64,000 nt of DNA from Rhinopithecus roxellana (Eukaryota; Chordata; Mammalia; Primates; Cercopithecidae). Shown one piece after another: positions 25,145-38,860 of the stretch; the stretch's first letter is position 1, and every line of letters begins with the position of its first letter. Both the position numbers and the translations under genes were made by a program. The notes beneath the pieces are model-generated. The model searched no databases and was not told the origin of the DNA. It saw only the letters and a program-made list of their open reading frames with translations. The stretch lies in contig NC_044558.1 of assembly GCF_007565055.1 (NCBI RefSeq), forward strand, positions 126,034,235-126,098,234. The letters are read 5' to 3'.

Positions 25145-26700
25145 AAAATTAGCTCTTCCGGTTGTGGCATGTGGTATAAGACCACCACAGTCCATCCCTC
25201 CTACTGATTACAACTATAATTTATGAAAATATATTTTTAAAACTATACAAGACACCTTAAAAATATACAAAAGGAGGCAAATTTTGAAAGGAAATCAGAA
25301 GTTGGATATTTTACCCACATAAGGACGTTTTCTCTCTCTTTTTTTTTTTTCTTTGTTAACTTATGTGCCCGTAGAGCTGTGCCCTGAGGGTGGACCCTAG
25401 TTGCAGAGAAGCAAGATGGTAGTGGCAGCTCTGACAGCAAAATCTCCAACAGAAACTGTGTTTCTGACTGAAAGAACCAAGAAACGTGGCCTGGGTTTGC
25501 CAGAGACTGTAAGAAAATCCCTGATAAAAGACAGAAGGGTATGCACTAACCCTGTGTATAAATCTACACAATTCTCAGCCTAATTCCTGAGCTGCTATTG
25601 AGCAGGACAGACTTATATGAGAACAAAAAAGCCTTTGCAAATTGAACTGAGATTTGAACACCTGAAAACAAAAGTTAGAACAGAATTTATATTCCTAATA
25701 TAACTAGGTTGATTGCTGACTTAAAAACATCAACTTTCTCCAGAAGATTAAACAGCACAGAGTTTCCACAACATAATATTAAAAATATCCACAATACAAT
25801 TCAAAATTGCTTATATAATACCCAGGAAAATGTGAACAATCCTCAGTTGAAAAGACGATAGATACACTCTGAAATGATCCAGATTTTGGAGCTATTGGGC
25901 AACATTTTAAAGCGGCTATAATAACTATCCTCCATGATGTAAGAAAAAAACATACTTGAAATTAATGAAATGTTAGGAATTATTGGCAAGAAATAAAAAT
26001 GACAAAACAAATGTACATTTAAAGACTGAAAAATAAAATACCTAAAATGACAAGTCTTGCTGGATGGACTCAAGAGAAGAATGAAGATGACAGTGAACTT
26101 GAAGATAGACTCATAGAAATTATCCAAGCTAAAGAACGTAGAGGAAAAAAGATTGAAATAAAAGAGAAGAGAAGATTGGGAGCCTGCTGGAAAATATCTA
26201 AAGATCTTACATTTGTGCCTTTGGAATCCAAGAAAGACAGAAGAAAAAGATTGGGGCAGAAAAACATTTGAAGAATTGATAGCCAGAAACTTAGTGAAAG
26301 ACATAAATTTAATTATATTTTATATTATTTAATTATATATTACACATTGTAATAAAACTGCTGAAAACCAAAGACAATCTAAAAATATCTTGCAACAGCT
26401 AGGGAAAAACAACATATGCTATATGGAGAAACAATGAAATAATGTAGTCTAGAGACTATGGAGAAACAGCAGAAGGTAGAAGACAGTGGAATGTCTTTAA
26501 AATGTTGGGAAAAAAGGAAAGAACTGTCAGCTTGGAATTCTGTTGCCAGAGAAAATATCCTCAGCAGCAAAGGAGAAAGAAATGCATATTCTAGTAAACA
26601 AAACAAAACAAAACAAAACAAACAAAGAATTTGCCCCAAGCAGACAAACTCTACAAACAAACGAAAAAAAGCTAAAGATTTTAATCTCATTCTAGTTTTT
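25145..26700 (+). mobile_element. Old LINE (L1M or HAL1-like): 5' region and ORF1
   Basis: The 5' region resembles L1M or HAL1 starts (AAGCAAGATGGTAGTGGCAG at 25409). An ORF1-like part follows: 26047-26271 reads MTSLAGWTQEK..., then SELEDRLIEIIQAKERRGKK, which fits the L1 ORF1 coiled-coil/RRM junction. A decayed C-terminal part follows (26380-26580, words CAGCTTGGAATTCTGTTGCC). Only ORF1 is present, with no ORF2 behind it, which is the HAL1 layout. It ends in (CAAAA)n at 26597-26622. Confidence 0.6.
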
Positions 26701-26739
26701 TAAGACGGAAGCTAAGGCCAATTTGAGATGTTTCATCTT

Positions 26740-27900
26740 TTATAACATAGGTAATTAGTGTTATAATTTTTTTCTGAGTAATGCTTTAGCTGTATCCCCA
26801 AAATTTTGGGATGGTATATTTTTATTTTCTTTCAGTTTATGATTCTTCTAATTTCCCTTCTGATTTTTTCTTTGTTTTTGGATTATTCAGACACATGCTG
26901 TTTCATTTTCAAGTATTTGGAAATTTTCCAGAGATGTATCTGTTATTAATACCTATCATGATGACCAATATTTCATCATGGTCAAAGAACAAACTTTGTA
27001 TGATTTTAATTGTTTAAAATACATTGAAACTTGTTCTATGTCCCAGGTATGACACATATTGGTAAATATCCCATGTCCAATTGAGCAGGATATGTGTTCT
27101 CCTGTCGTTAAATGGAGGGTTCTGTGAAAGTCAATTAGGTCACATTGATTATGTTATTCAAGTCTCTTATAGCCTTACTAATTCTCTGTATACTAATTCT
27201 ATGAATTATTAAGAGAAAGGTATTAAAATCTCTCTAATCTCTCTAATTTTTAATTTGTATAATGTTGCATACACATGTAAGATTTGTCCTCATGATTTAT
27301 TAGCCCTGTCATCATTATAAAATGAATATCTTTGTTTCTGGTAGTATTTTTTACTCTCAAAAATACTTTTTCAGGTAGTTATACAGATAATTCAGCTTTC
27401 TTTTGATCACTATTAGCATGGTATAGCTTTTCTATTCTTTTATTCTTAACCTATTTGTGTCTTTACATTTAAAGTGGGTTTCTTGTACATATGACAGATA
27501 GAGAGATAAATGATTAGATAGATAGGTAGATAACCATACTGTAGGGTGCAGCTAGTAATCTCTGGCATATAAACGTACTGAACCTATATTCATCCATAAC
27601 TCTTTAAATTTTCCCAAGTGCTATTGCTAAGCCAACTTTTTTTTAAATTCTGAATTTGCAGAGTGAGTTTTCTACACCCAAAAGAAGAAACTGACTATCA
27701 TTTTTAACCTTGTTGGATACAGTTCATCATTCCAATCCCTCTTAATCCTGGTTATTTAATCCAGCATATTCACATTATTGATACATTCACTCTGAGGTTG
27801 TTGACACGTTCACATCGCATCCATATCTATGTCTTTAAACCATGATAAAACTGTTTAGTGGTACAGGATAAAGATAAGTATCTAAGGTATATAGGTAGAA
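26740..27900 (-). mobile_element. Old L1M ORF2 fragment, antisense
   Basis: Antisense L1 ORF2 sequence with words such as GTTTCATTTTCAAGTATTTGG, TTTGTATGATTTTAATT, CACATTGATTATGTTATTCA and GTGGGTTTCTTGTACATATG, which complement the linker and RT part of ORF2. A TAGA-rich tract is at 27487-27532. All frames are broken. Confidence 0.65.
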
Positions 27901-28809
27901 AATGCTTATATTTTATCTCTAAATTAATAGTTTCTTCTTTTTCAATCCATATTCTTCCTGTAGTAAGAAAAATATATGAATTTAATCCAGTATTTTATAT
28001 GTTCCATACAGTTTCTCAATAATCACTAACAATGGATAGTTCATCTTCTCTAATTTGTACAATTTTTTTCAGCACCTAGGAATAGAGGCTGAGGATCAGG
28101 ATATTTGGAATCATTTAAGTCAGTTCAAAGCAATTTGAAAAAAAAAAAAAAAAGAGTTTAATTGCCGATTAGCTCATAAACAACTCATCAGCATTTGGTA
28201 TTTAGTACATTCTAAAACATAAATGAAGCTTAAAACCTTACTTCTTACATGTTATTAAAATAGAGAAATAGAAAAACTTGACCAATTTCATAAGACATTG
28301 CAGTGACAAAATCTGGGATCTAATTAGAATTCTGTATTTTTAGAAGAAATTTAGTTTATATGTATTGAGTTAGAAAAAGAATTATATCTACTAGACTGTG
28401 ACTTCTGTCCAGTTGATAACTTTGTCAAGTCAAAGATTAAATATGTATAGCATGTTTTATATATATATATGTTTTTTACATATATGTACATGCATATATA
28501 CGTATATACAGATACATAACAAGATTATTATACCAGTGAGTTTGTTATTTCTTTGAAGGTAGAAGCTATTTTGATCTCCTTTTTGTGCTCTCTTACAATC
28601 ATGCAAAGTGCTAGACACATGGTGGTTAGATTTTTAAATTTATTTTTAAAAAATTATTGAAAATCACCTGTTTATCATAAGATTCTTGTTACTGGCTTAA
28701 ATTGATGTGAAATGAAATAGGAGACCATCCTAATTTAATTCATAAAGACCTGAAATTATTCCACTTTTATATTAACCAATACACACACAATTGGAAAGAT
28801 TCTACCATT
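27901..28809. other. PIK3C2G: Intron 2, no recognised feature
   Basis: AT-rich, with a poly(A) run at 28137-28153 and a TATATA/ACATATAT palindromic tract at about 28460-28510. No gene is visible. Confidence 0.5.
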
Positions 28810-31800
28810 TATTTTTTTATTGGATATTGACAAATTATAGTTTTGTATATACATATGGGGGACATAAATACAAAAGTGATATTATGATTTTGTAATACAA
28901 TGTGGAATGATTAAATTAAGTTAATTAACATGTCACCTCAAATATTTAACATTTTGTGATTAAAACATTAGAGATTTGCTCTTAGTGATACTGAAATGTA
29001 CAGTACTCAATTATTAGTGACATTCAGCTTGCTATGCAATTGATCTCAAAAAAACCCATATTTCTCTTGTCTAGGCTTTGTAACTTTGACTAGCATTTCC
29101 CCATTTCCCACTCTTCTAGCCTTTGTTAACTGCCATTCTACTCTCGGTTTCTATGAGTTCAATTGTTTTAGATTCCACATATAAGTGAGAACATGCAGTG
29201 TCTGTCTTCCTGTGTTTGGCTTATTTTACTTAGCATAATATTCTCCAGTTCTATTCATGTTATTGTGAGTGACAGAATTTCTTTTCTTTTAAGGCATAGT
29301 AATATTCCATTGTACACAAACACATTTTCTTTATCCATTCGTTACTTGATGGACACTTAGGTTGATTTCATAATATAGCTATTGTGAATAGTGCTGCAAT
29401 AAATGTGAGAGTGCAAAAATCTTTTCAACATACTGATTTCAAATCTTTCAAGTAAATGCCCAGATGTGGGGTTTCTGGTTTATATGGCAATCCTGTTTTC
29501 AGTTTCTGAGGAACTTCCATACTGTTTTTAAAAATGGTTGTACTAATTTACATTCCCACTAACAGTGACAAGTGTTCCCTTTTCTCCACATTCTTGTCAA
29601 TAATTGTCTTTTGCCTTTTTGATAATAGCTATTCTAACAGGTGTAAGGTGATATCTCCTTCTGATTTTAATGCATCTGCCTAATAGTTAGTGATGTTGAG
29701 CATTTTTTTCATGTATCTGTTAGTCATTTGTAGGTCTTCTTTGGAAGTATGTCTACTTGAGTTTCTGGACCCACTTCTTAATTGAATTGTTTTCTTTCTA
29801 TAGAGTTGAATTCCTCATATAATTTGGATATTCATTCCTTATCAGACATATGGCTTGCAAATATTTTTTCCATTCTATAGCTTGTCACTTTGCATTATTT
29901 ATTGTTTCTTTTGCTGTGCAAAAGAAACAATTTTCATTTTGTTGTAATCTTATTTGTCTGTCTTTGCATTTGTTGTCTGTGCTTTGGGATCAAATCTAAA
30001 AAATCATTGCCCAGACCAATGTCATGTAGATTTATCTCTGACATTTATTCTCATAGTTTTACAGTTTAAGGTCTTACATTTAAGACTTTAATTCATTTTG
30101 AGTTGATTTTTATGTATGGTGTGAGATAAGGGTTCAATTTTATTCTTTTGCATATGAATACCCAGTTTTTCCAACACCATTAATTAAAGAGGCTGTCCTT
30201 TTCTCATTGTATATTATTGTCACTCTTGTTCATCAATTGACCATACATGTGGGGGTTCCTGGGCTCTCTAATCTGTTCCATTGGGCTGATATGTTTATTT
30301 GTATGCCAGTACTAGCTGTTTAATTACTATCATTTTGTTGTATAGTTTGGAATCGGGTAGTGTGATTCCTCAGGATTTGTTCTTTTTGCTCATGATGGCC
30401 TTGGCTATTTGGAGTTTTTTGTGGTTCTGTATGAATTTTAGGATTCCTTTTTTTCTATATCTATGAGAAATGAATTTGGAATTCTGATAGGGTTTGTACT
30501 GAATCTGTAGATCACTTTTGGGAAATATGGACATTTTAAGAATATTAATCATTCCAGTCCCTGAATACAGGCTATCTTTCCATGTATTTGTGTTTTCTTC
30601 CATTTTTTTCCATTAACATTTTGTATTTTTCAATGTACAGGTCTTTTGCCTCCTTTGTTACATTTGTTCCTAAATATTTTTTGTAGCTATTGCAAATGGA
30701 ATTATTCTCTTGATATCCTTTTTGGAAAGTTCACTGTTAGTCCAGAGAATTGCTACTGATTTTTGTATGTTGATTTTGTATCCTGCAAATTCGCTGAATT
30801 CATTTATCAGTTCTAACAGTTTTTTGGTGGTGTCTTTTGAGTTTTCTATATATAAAATCATGCAATCTGCAAACAAAGATGATTTAGCTTCTTCTTTTCC
30901 AGTTTGGATGACTTTTATTTCTTTCTCCTTTGTAATTGCTCAGGATAGAAAATCTAGTGCTATATTGAATAGAAGTGGTTGGAATAGGCATCCTTGTCCT
31001 GTTCTAGATCTTAGAGGAAACGTTTTCAAGTTTTCCCCATTAAGTATGATGTTAGCTATGGGTTTGTCATATATGGCCTTAATTGTGCTGAGATGCATTC
31101 TTTCCATGCCAAATTTCTTGAAAGTTTTTATCATAAAAGAATGTTGAATTTAATTAAATGCTTCTTTTTTCTAGTGAGATGATTACATGATTTTGATCCT
31201 TCATTCTGTTAATGCAATGTATCACATTAACTGATTTGCATATGTCAAATCATCCTTGCATCTCAGGAATAAATCCCACTTGCTCATGGTCAGTGATCCT
31301 CTAAATGTGTTGCTGAATTTGATTTGCTAGCATTTTGTTGAGGATTTTCATGTCTATGAATATGTTTATGAAGACTGTTGGCCTGTAGTTTTCTTTTCTT
31401 GTGATCTTCTTGTCTCCCTGTATTTTAAGAGTAATGCTGGTCTTATAAAAGGAGTTTGGAAGTATTTCTTCCTCTTCAGTATTTTTTGGCAAAGTTTGTG
31501 GCGAATTGGTATTATTTCTTCATTAAATATTTGATAGAATACAGCAGTGAAGGCATCAGGTCCTGGGCTTTTTTTTTGAGGAGAGATTTTTATTACTGCT
31601 TCAATCTCTTCTCTCATTAATGATCTATTCAGATTTTCTATTTCTTCATGATTCAGTCTTCATAAATATATGTGTCTAAGAATTAATCCATTTCTTTTAG
31701 ATTATCCAGTGTTTTGGCATACAATTGTCCATAATAGTCTCTTATGATCTTTTGTATTCTTTTGGTGCCAGTTGTAATAGAACTTATTTAATTTCTGACT

Positions 31801-34800
31801 TTAATTTGAGTCCTCTTTTTTTCTCCTGCTTAGTTTAACTACAAATTTGTTGATTTTGTTTATCTTTTTAAAAGTCAAACTCTGAGTTTTGTTGATCTTT
31901 GTAATTTTTTTGTAATCTCATTTATTTCTGCTCTGTTCTTCATTATTTCTTTTCTTCTGCTAACATTGGGCTTAGTTTGTTCTGCTTTTTCTATTTCCTT
32001 TAAGCATAACATTAAGTTGTTTATTTGCAAGTTTTGTTCTTATTTGATACTGACATTTATTGTTACAAACTTTCTTTTTAGACCTGTTTTTGCTATATCT
32101 CACGTTTTGTTATGTTTTCATTTTTCCTTGTCTCAAGGTATTTTTTAGTTGCCCTTTTAATTTCTTCATTGACCCATTGGCCATTCAGGGGCATGTTGTT
32201 TACTTTCTATTTATTTGTTAATTTTCTAAAATTCCTCCTGTTACTGATTTCTACTCACATATCATTGCGGTTAGAAAAGGTACTTGCTGTGATTTCAATC
32301 TTCCTAATTTTTCTAAGACTTTTATTATGGCTTAACATATAATCTATCCTGAACAATATTCTGTGTGTGCTTAACAGAAAACTTTATTATGTTGCTGTTG
32401 GATGAAATGTTCCAGATACGTCCGTTGTTTCCTTTTGGTCTAAAGTGTTGTTCAAATTCAGTGTTTCCTTATTAATTTTCTGTATGGATGATCTGTCCTC
32501 TATTGAAAGTGATATATCGAAGTTCCCTACCATTATTGTATTGAAAGCAATCTATCCCTTCAGATCCTTTAATATTTGCTTTTTACATATAGCTCCTCCA
32601 CTGTTGGGAGCATATATATTTAAAATTACTATGTCCTCTTGGTGAATTGACCCTTTTACCATCATACAATGTCTTTCTTTGTCTCTTTTTGTAGTTTTTT
32701 TATTTAAAGTTTATTTTGTCTGATATAAGTATTGCTACCCTTGCTCTTTTTTCGTTTCAGTTTTCACAGACTTGTTTTCATCCCTTCACTTTTAGCCTGT
32801 GTGTCCTTAAAAGTGAAGTGAACTTCTTGTAGACAGCATATAGTTGGATCTTGTATTTTTTTTGTCCATTACCTCACTTTGTATCTTTTATTAAAGAATT
32901 TAATCCATTTACATTCAAAGTAACTATTGACAGGTAAAGACTTACTAGTACCATTTTGTTAATAACTGTATTTTTTTTATTTATGTGTAGATGCTTGGTT
33001 TTTTTTCTTCCTCTGTTGCTGTCTTTCTTTCTGGTTTGATGGTTTTCTGCAGTAGCATGTTTTGAGTATTTTTATTTGTGTTTTGTGCATTTTCTATAGA
33101 TTTTTTTCTCCATGGTTACCCTGATGCTTACAAATAGTATCTTTCACTTACAACAGTCTACTTCAAGCCAATAACAATGTAACTTTAATTGCATACAACA
33201 GCTCTATACTTTTCTTCTCACACACCATTTTATGTTTTTTATGGCTGAATGTATATTATTTTGTAATATGTATTCCTTGACAGTTTATTTTAGCTATAGT
33301 TCTTGTTAATAATTTTGTCTTTTAACCCTTGTGCCTGGGATAATATTACTTTACACACAATCATTATAGTCTTTGAGTATTCTGAATGTTGTTTGGTATT
33401 ATTTAAACCATTGGATTTCATGCTTTCATAAGTTTGATGTTATTGGTTAACAAATTTTTCTTTCAGTTTAAAGAACTCCCTTTAGTAATTTCTGTAATGC
33501 AAGCCTAATGGTGATTAACTCCTATAGCATGGTTTGTCTGGGAAAGTTTTTATTTCTTCCTCATTTTTGAAAGACAGGTTTTCTGAGTAAAATAGTCACA
33601 GTTGGTAGACTTTTTCATCTTTCAGCACTTCTACTATATCATCCTACTCTCTCCTGGACTGAAGGGTTTCTGCTGAGAAGTTTGCTGGTAGTTGTATTGG
33701 GACTCCTTTGCTTGCTCTCAGAATTTTTTCTTTGTTTTTTAATAGTTTGATTCTTATATGTTGTGTTTAATTCTGAATTCTGAATTTGATTGGAGATTTC
33801 TGTGGTTCCTATATCCAGATGTTAGTTTTTTCCCTCATGTTAGGGAACTTATCATCCATTATTTCTTTAAATATGCTTTACGACCCTTGTATTCCTCCTC
33901 TCTGTATTTAATTCCTGTTACTCATGGCTTGGGTCTCTTGATGGTGTACCAACATTCCCATAAATTTTCCTTCTTCTTTTTGTTTTTCTTTTTGCTCCTC
34001 TGCTTGGATAATTTCAAATGTTCTGTCTTCAAGCTCACTGATTCTTCAGTGTGATTTAGCTGGCTGTTGAAACTTTCTATTGCATTTTTCAGTTCAGTCA
34101 TTATATTCTTCTCTATGATTTCTTTTTGGGGTTTTAAAATCATTTCTATTTCTTTCTCAAACTTCCTATTTTGTTCATGTACTGTTTTCCAAATTTTATT
34201 TTTTGCCCATATATTCTTGGAGTTCATTGAATTATTTGACAGAATTATTCTGACTTATTTTTCTGTCATTTCATAGATATCCCTTTCTTTGGACATCATT
34301 GTTGGAGCTTTCTTGGTTTCTTTTTGAGATGCCATGATTCCCTGAGTTTTTGTAATCCTGTGTCCTTGCATTGGTCTTTGTGCATTTGTGGAGGCAGCCA
34401 CCTTTTCTGGTCTTTACAAGTGTTCTTTGACAGTGATAGACCTCTACTTAGTCTAGCCTGTGTTTCTGGATGGGTCAGCTGGTAGTAACCTGGGGCAGGC
34501 AGAGCTTGCTTTCAGGTTCTCTAGGTGGTTGGGCTGCTACCTTTGTTTTGAATTTCTGTGGGGGAACTGGCTAGGTTCTGCTATATGGCAAGACCACTGG
34601 CTGAGTTCTACAGTCAGAATAAACTTCTGGATGGGCACTGCAATCACCTCCTATTAGGCCAGACCATAGGGCTTGTTTTTTGGCCAGAAGATGATATATT
34701 ATTTGAGTTCAGCCCTGGGAAAGAATTGGAGGAGGGGCATTTAGATTGAGTGGATTGGGATGAATGGACCAACTTCTATGCTTGGTAGAAACACATGGTT

Positions 34801-34890
34801 GAGAGGGCTGGGTATCTTGGTGGACAGGAGGCAGGACTAGATTGGATCTCCAACTCCACTGGACAAAGCAGCATATGGAGGCTTGCATCA
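28810..34890 (-). mobile_element. Nearly full-length L1 (L1MA/L1PB grade), antisense, dead
   Basis: About 6 kb of antisense L1. Read on the - strand it runs 5'UTR (34890-34300), ORF1 (about 34300-33000), ORF2 (about 32940-29100) and 3'UTR (about 29100-28810). ORF2 landmarks on the - strand: KSPGPDAFTAVFYQ (31366-31617), TGQGCLFQPLLFNIALDFL (30940-31134) and MFADCMILYIENSKD (30670-30876). The RT active site is FADC rather than FADD. An ORF1 part is open at 33922-34227. Stops and frameshifts break every frame. Confidence 0.85.
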
Positions 34891-34924
34891 TGAATTTTTG
34901 CTCCAGAATGACTGCAGGAATAAA

Positions 34925-37900
34925 TCATGAAACCCAAGAGGACCCACAGACCCTCTGAAGGAAGCAGATTGCCCCTGCAAGGACCGAGGACACACCCCAA
35001 ATACATGGCTAAGAGACACAGAGATGGTTCACATCACAGAACTCTGCAGACAACCCCCAGTAGCAGCCCAGAGCCTGGTAGACTTGATGGGTGGCTAGAT
35101 CCAGAAGATAGATCACAATCACTACAGCTCAGTTCTCAGGAAGTCACATCCATAGGAAAAAGGGGAGAGTACTATATCAAGGAAATACGCCATGCGACAA
35201 AAGAATCTCAACAACAGCCTTCGGCCCTACACCTTTCCTCTGACAAAACCTATCCAAATAAGAAGGAACCAGGAAACCAACTCTGGTGCTGTGACAAAAC
35301 AAGGTTCTTTAACATTCCCCAAAAGTCACACTAGTTCACCAGTAATGGATCCAAACCAAGAAGAAATCCCTGATTTAACCGAAAAGGAATTCAGGAGGTG
35401 AGTTATTAAGCTAACCAGGGAGGCACCAGAGAAAGGCAAAGCACAACATAAGGAAATCAAAACAATGCTACAAGAAGTGAAGGGAGAAATATTCAATGAA
35501 ATAGATAGCATAAATAAAACATAATCAAAACTTCAGTAAACAATAAACACATTTGTAGAAATGCAAAATGCTCTGGAAAGTCTCAGCAATAGAATTGAAC
35601 AAGTAAAAGAAAGAAATTCAGAGCTTGAAAACAAGGTCTTTTAATTTTAAACCAGTCCAACAAAGATAAAGAAAAAAGAATATGAAAATATGAACAAAGC
35701 CTCCAAGAAGTCTGGTGTTCCATTAAATGACCAAACCTAAGAATAATTGGTGTTCCCAAGGAAGAAGATAAATCTAAAAGTTTGGAAAACATATTTGGAG
35801 GAATAATCGAGGAAAATTTCCCTGGCCTTGCTAGAGACCTAGACATCCAAATACAAGAAACACAAAGAACACCTGGGAAATTCATCGCAAAAAGATCATT
35901 GCCTACGCACATTGTCATCAGGTTATCTAAAGTTAAGACAAAGAAAAGAATCTTAAGAGCTATGAGACAAAAGCACCAGGCAACCCATAAAGGAAAACCT
36001 ATCAGACTAACAGCAGATTTCCCAGCAGAAACCCTACAAACTAGAAAGGACTGGGGCCCTATCCTCAGCCCCCTCAAACAAAACAATTATCAACCAAGAA
36101 TTTTGTATCCAGTGGAACTAAGCTTCATATATGAAGGAAAGATACCAACAAACAAATGCTGAGAGAATCAAGCCACCACTACAAGAACTGCTAAAAGGAG
36201 CTCTAAATCATGAAACAAATCCTGCAAACACATCAAAACAGAACCTCTTGAAAGCATAAATCTCACTGGACCTATAAAACAAAAATGCAGTTTAATAAAC
36301 AAAGCCAAAAACAAAAAACCAAGGTATACAGGCAACTAATAGCACAATGAATAGAGTGGTACCTCATCTCTCAATACTAACATTGAATGTAAACAGCCTA
36401 AATGCTCCACTTAAAAGATACAGAATTGCAGAATGAGTAAGAATTCACCAACTAACTATCTGTTGCCTTCAAGAGACTCACTTAACACATAAAGACTCAC
36501 ATAAACTTAAGGTAAAGGTGTGGGAAAGGACATTTCATGCAAATGGACACCAAAAGTGAGCAGGGTGAGCTATTCTTATATCAGACAAAGCAAACTTTAA
36601 AGCAACAGCAGTTAAAGGAGACAAAGAGGGAGATCTATAATGATAAAAGTCCTTGTCCAACAGGAAACTCTCACAACCCTGAACGTACATACACCTAACA
36701 CTGGAGTTCCCAAAGTTATAAAACAATTACTGATAGACCTAAGAAATGAGGTCTAGACAGCAACACAATAATAGTGGGGGACTTCAATACTCTACTGACA
36801 CCACTAGACAGGTCATCAAGACAGAAATTCAACAGAGGAACAATGGATTTAAAGTATACTCTGGAATAAACAGACTTAGCATAATATACACAGAACATTC
36901 CATCCAACAACCATAGAATATACATTCTATTCAACAGCACATGAAACTTTCTCCAAGGTAGACCATATGACAGGCCATAAAATGAGCCTCAATAAATTTA
37001 AGAAAATTGAAATTATATCAAGCACTCTCTCAAACCACAGTGGAATAAAACTGGAAATCAACTCCAAAAGGAAACTTCAAAACCAAGCAAATATGTGGAA
37101 ATTAAATAACCTACTCCTGAATGATCATAGAGGCAAAAAGGAAATCAAGATGAAAATGTAAAAATTCTTTGAACTAAACAACAATTGTGGGACAACTTAT
37201 CAAAAACCTCTGGGATACAGTAAAGGCAGTGCTAAGAGGAAAGTTCATAGCCCTAAACATCTACATCAAAAAGTCTGAAACAGACAGTCTAAGATCACAC
37301 CTCAAAGAACTAGAGAAACAAGAACAAACCAAACCCAAACCCACCAGAAAAAAAGAAATAACTAAGATCAGAGCAGAACTAAATGAAATCGAAACCAACA
37401 AAAAATACAAAAGATAAATGAAACAAAAAGCTAGTTCTTTGAAAATATAAATAAAATTGATAGGCCATTAGCAAGATTAGCCAAGAAAAGAAGAGAGAAC
37501 ATCCAAATGAGCTCAATAAGAAACAAAACGGGAGATATTACAACTGACACTACAGAAATACAAAAGATCATTCAAGGCTACTATGAGCATCTTTATACAC
37601 ATAAACTAGAAAACCTGGAAGAGATGAATAAATTCTTGGGAACATACAACCCTCCTAGCCTAAATCAGGAAGATTTATAATCCCTGAACAGACCAATTAC
37701 AAGCAACAAGCTTGAAATAGTAATTTTAAAATTACCAACATAAAAAAAAAACCCAGGATCAGATGGATTCACAGCAGAATTCTACCAGACATTCAAAGAA
37801 GAATAGGTACCAATCCTACTGACATTATTCCACAAGATAGCAAAAGAGGGAACCCTCCCTAAATCATTCTATGAAGCCAGTTTCATCCTAAAACCAAAAC

Positions 37901-38040
37901 CAGGAAAAGACACAACCAAAAAAGAAAACTACAGACCAATATTTCCGATGAACATACATGCTAAAGTTATTAACAAAATACTAGCTAACTGCATCCAACA
38001 ACATATCAAAAAGATAATCCACCATTATCAAGTGGGTTTC
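34925..38040 (+). mobile_element. Second L1PB-like copy, missing its 3' half
   Basis: Sense L1 beginning in the 5'UTR (CAAGAGGACCCACAGACC) head-to-head with the antisense L1 before it. ORF1 is partly open at 35782-36162 (ENFPGLARDLDIQIQETQRT, then NNYQPRILYPVELSFIYEGK). The ORF2 endonuclease parts are open at 36967-37161 and 37187-37417. It ends sharply at 38040 inside the RT region after AAGTGGGTTTCATAC. L1 copies usually lose the 5' end, so loss of the 3' end points to a later deletion or rearrangement. Confidence 0.82.
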
Positions 38041-38680
38041 ATACTCTTAAAATGACCCCCCTAGGTCTCTGGTTCTGCCAGGGTTTTAAAATCCTACCTG
38101 AATCCTAAGGCTCACACAAAGAGACTTTTGCCTGTGGATGGGTGCAGAATTCTTGTTGTAAGGACATATAAGTGGCTGACCTCCTATTCTGCCGCATCTT
38201 GCTGACATCACCCCTCAGCCATTATTCATTCTACCATTTAACTGAGGCACACAACAGAGCATATCACAAGTGCTTTTATTATACACTATTGTTTTATAAA
38301 CAGACCCTTTTCATGATAGCTAGCCAGAATGTAAAAATGGCAATGTGACAGGCACATAGATGAGAAAATGCTTTTATATTATGTTGTTTTGTTTCTGGTA
38401 TAGACCTCAGGTTTTGATAGTTCTATCATATTTTAATCATCATCAGTTGATTTCCACTAAAGCTTATATTATCCTATGATTGGAAACATTTAAGCTAAAG
38501 AAAAGATGAAAAATTCTCATAAATTATTCATTGAAAAGATAATAACCTATTAAATACAATTAAGCCTTAGATTAATCTACAGAAGTTTCCAATGTGTCTG
38601 ATATTTTTAAACCACATCTGTATCTTCATCACATTCCTGGTAAAACTTGATCTAGAAGTGCTCTTTCTTTCTTTGTCTTT
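38041..38680. other. PIK3C2G: Unclassified sequence after the L1 break
   Basis: The first 190 bp contain an LTR-like GC-richer patch (ATAAGTGGCTGACCTCC, CCGCATCTTGCTGACATCA), but I cannot assign a family. The rest is plain AT-rich intron DNA. Confidence 0.4.
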
Positions 38681-38860
38681 CTTTGTAGTGAATCAATATA
38701 GGATAGTGGTTAGGAACATAGATTTTTATGGAAAAACCTCCTCAATAAACTGAGGCCAATAATCCTGGCCTCAGGGTTATTTTAATAGAGTTCTTTAAAT
38801 ATAGTAAATAGTCATTATGTGATAGCTATTATTATTGTTGTTATTATTACAATGAACGCA
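38681..38860 (+). repeat. MIR element (diverged)
   Basis: AGGATAGTGGTTAGGAACAT, CCTCAATAAACTGAGGCC and AGTCATTATGTGATAGCTAT fit MIR in order, including the TTATTATTGTTGTTATTATT ending. Confidence 0.6.

Noticed and set aside
26047..26271. Small basic protein gene of 74 residues
   Set aside because: The residues match the L1 ORF1 coiled-coil layout, and decayed ORF1 sequence continues downstream.
25843..26304. 153-codon open frame on the - strand
   Set aside because: It is antisense to the ORF1-like part of an old LINE; the composition (F, S, I rich) is that of an AT-rich complement.
30710..31147. 145-codon open frame on the + strand
   Set aside because: It is the complement of the RT region of the antisense L1, which carries the real motifs on the other strand.
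34927..35334. 135-codon open frame on the + strand as a host gene
   Set aside because: It lies in the 5'UTR to ORF1 region of an L1, and the similar frame in the copy at 6319-6564 shows that it is L1 sequence.
35583..36086. 167-codon open frame on the - strand, the longest in the window
   Set aside because: It is antisense to the ORF1 region of the sense L1 at 34925-38040, and no protein of this kind is known from L1.
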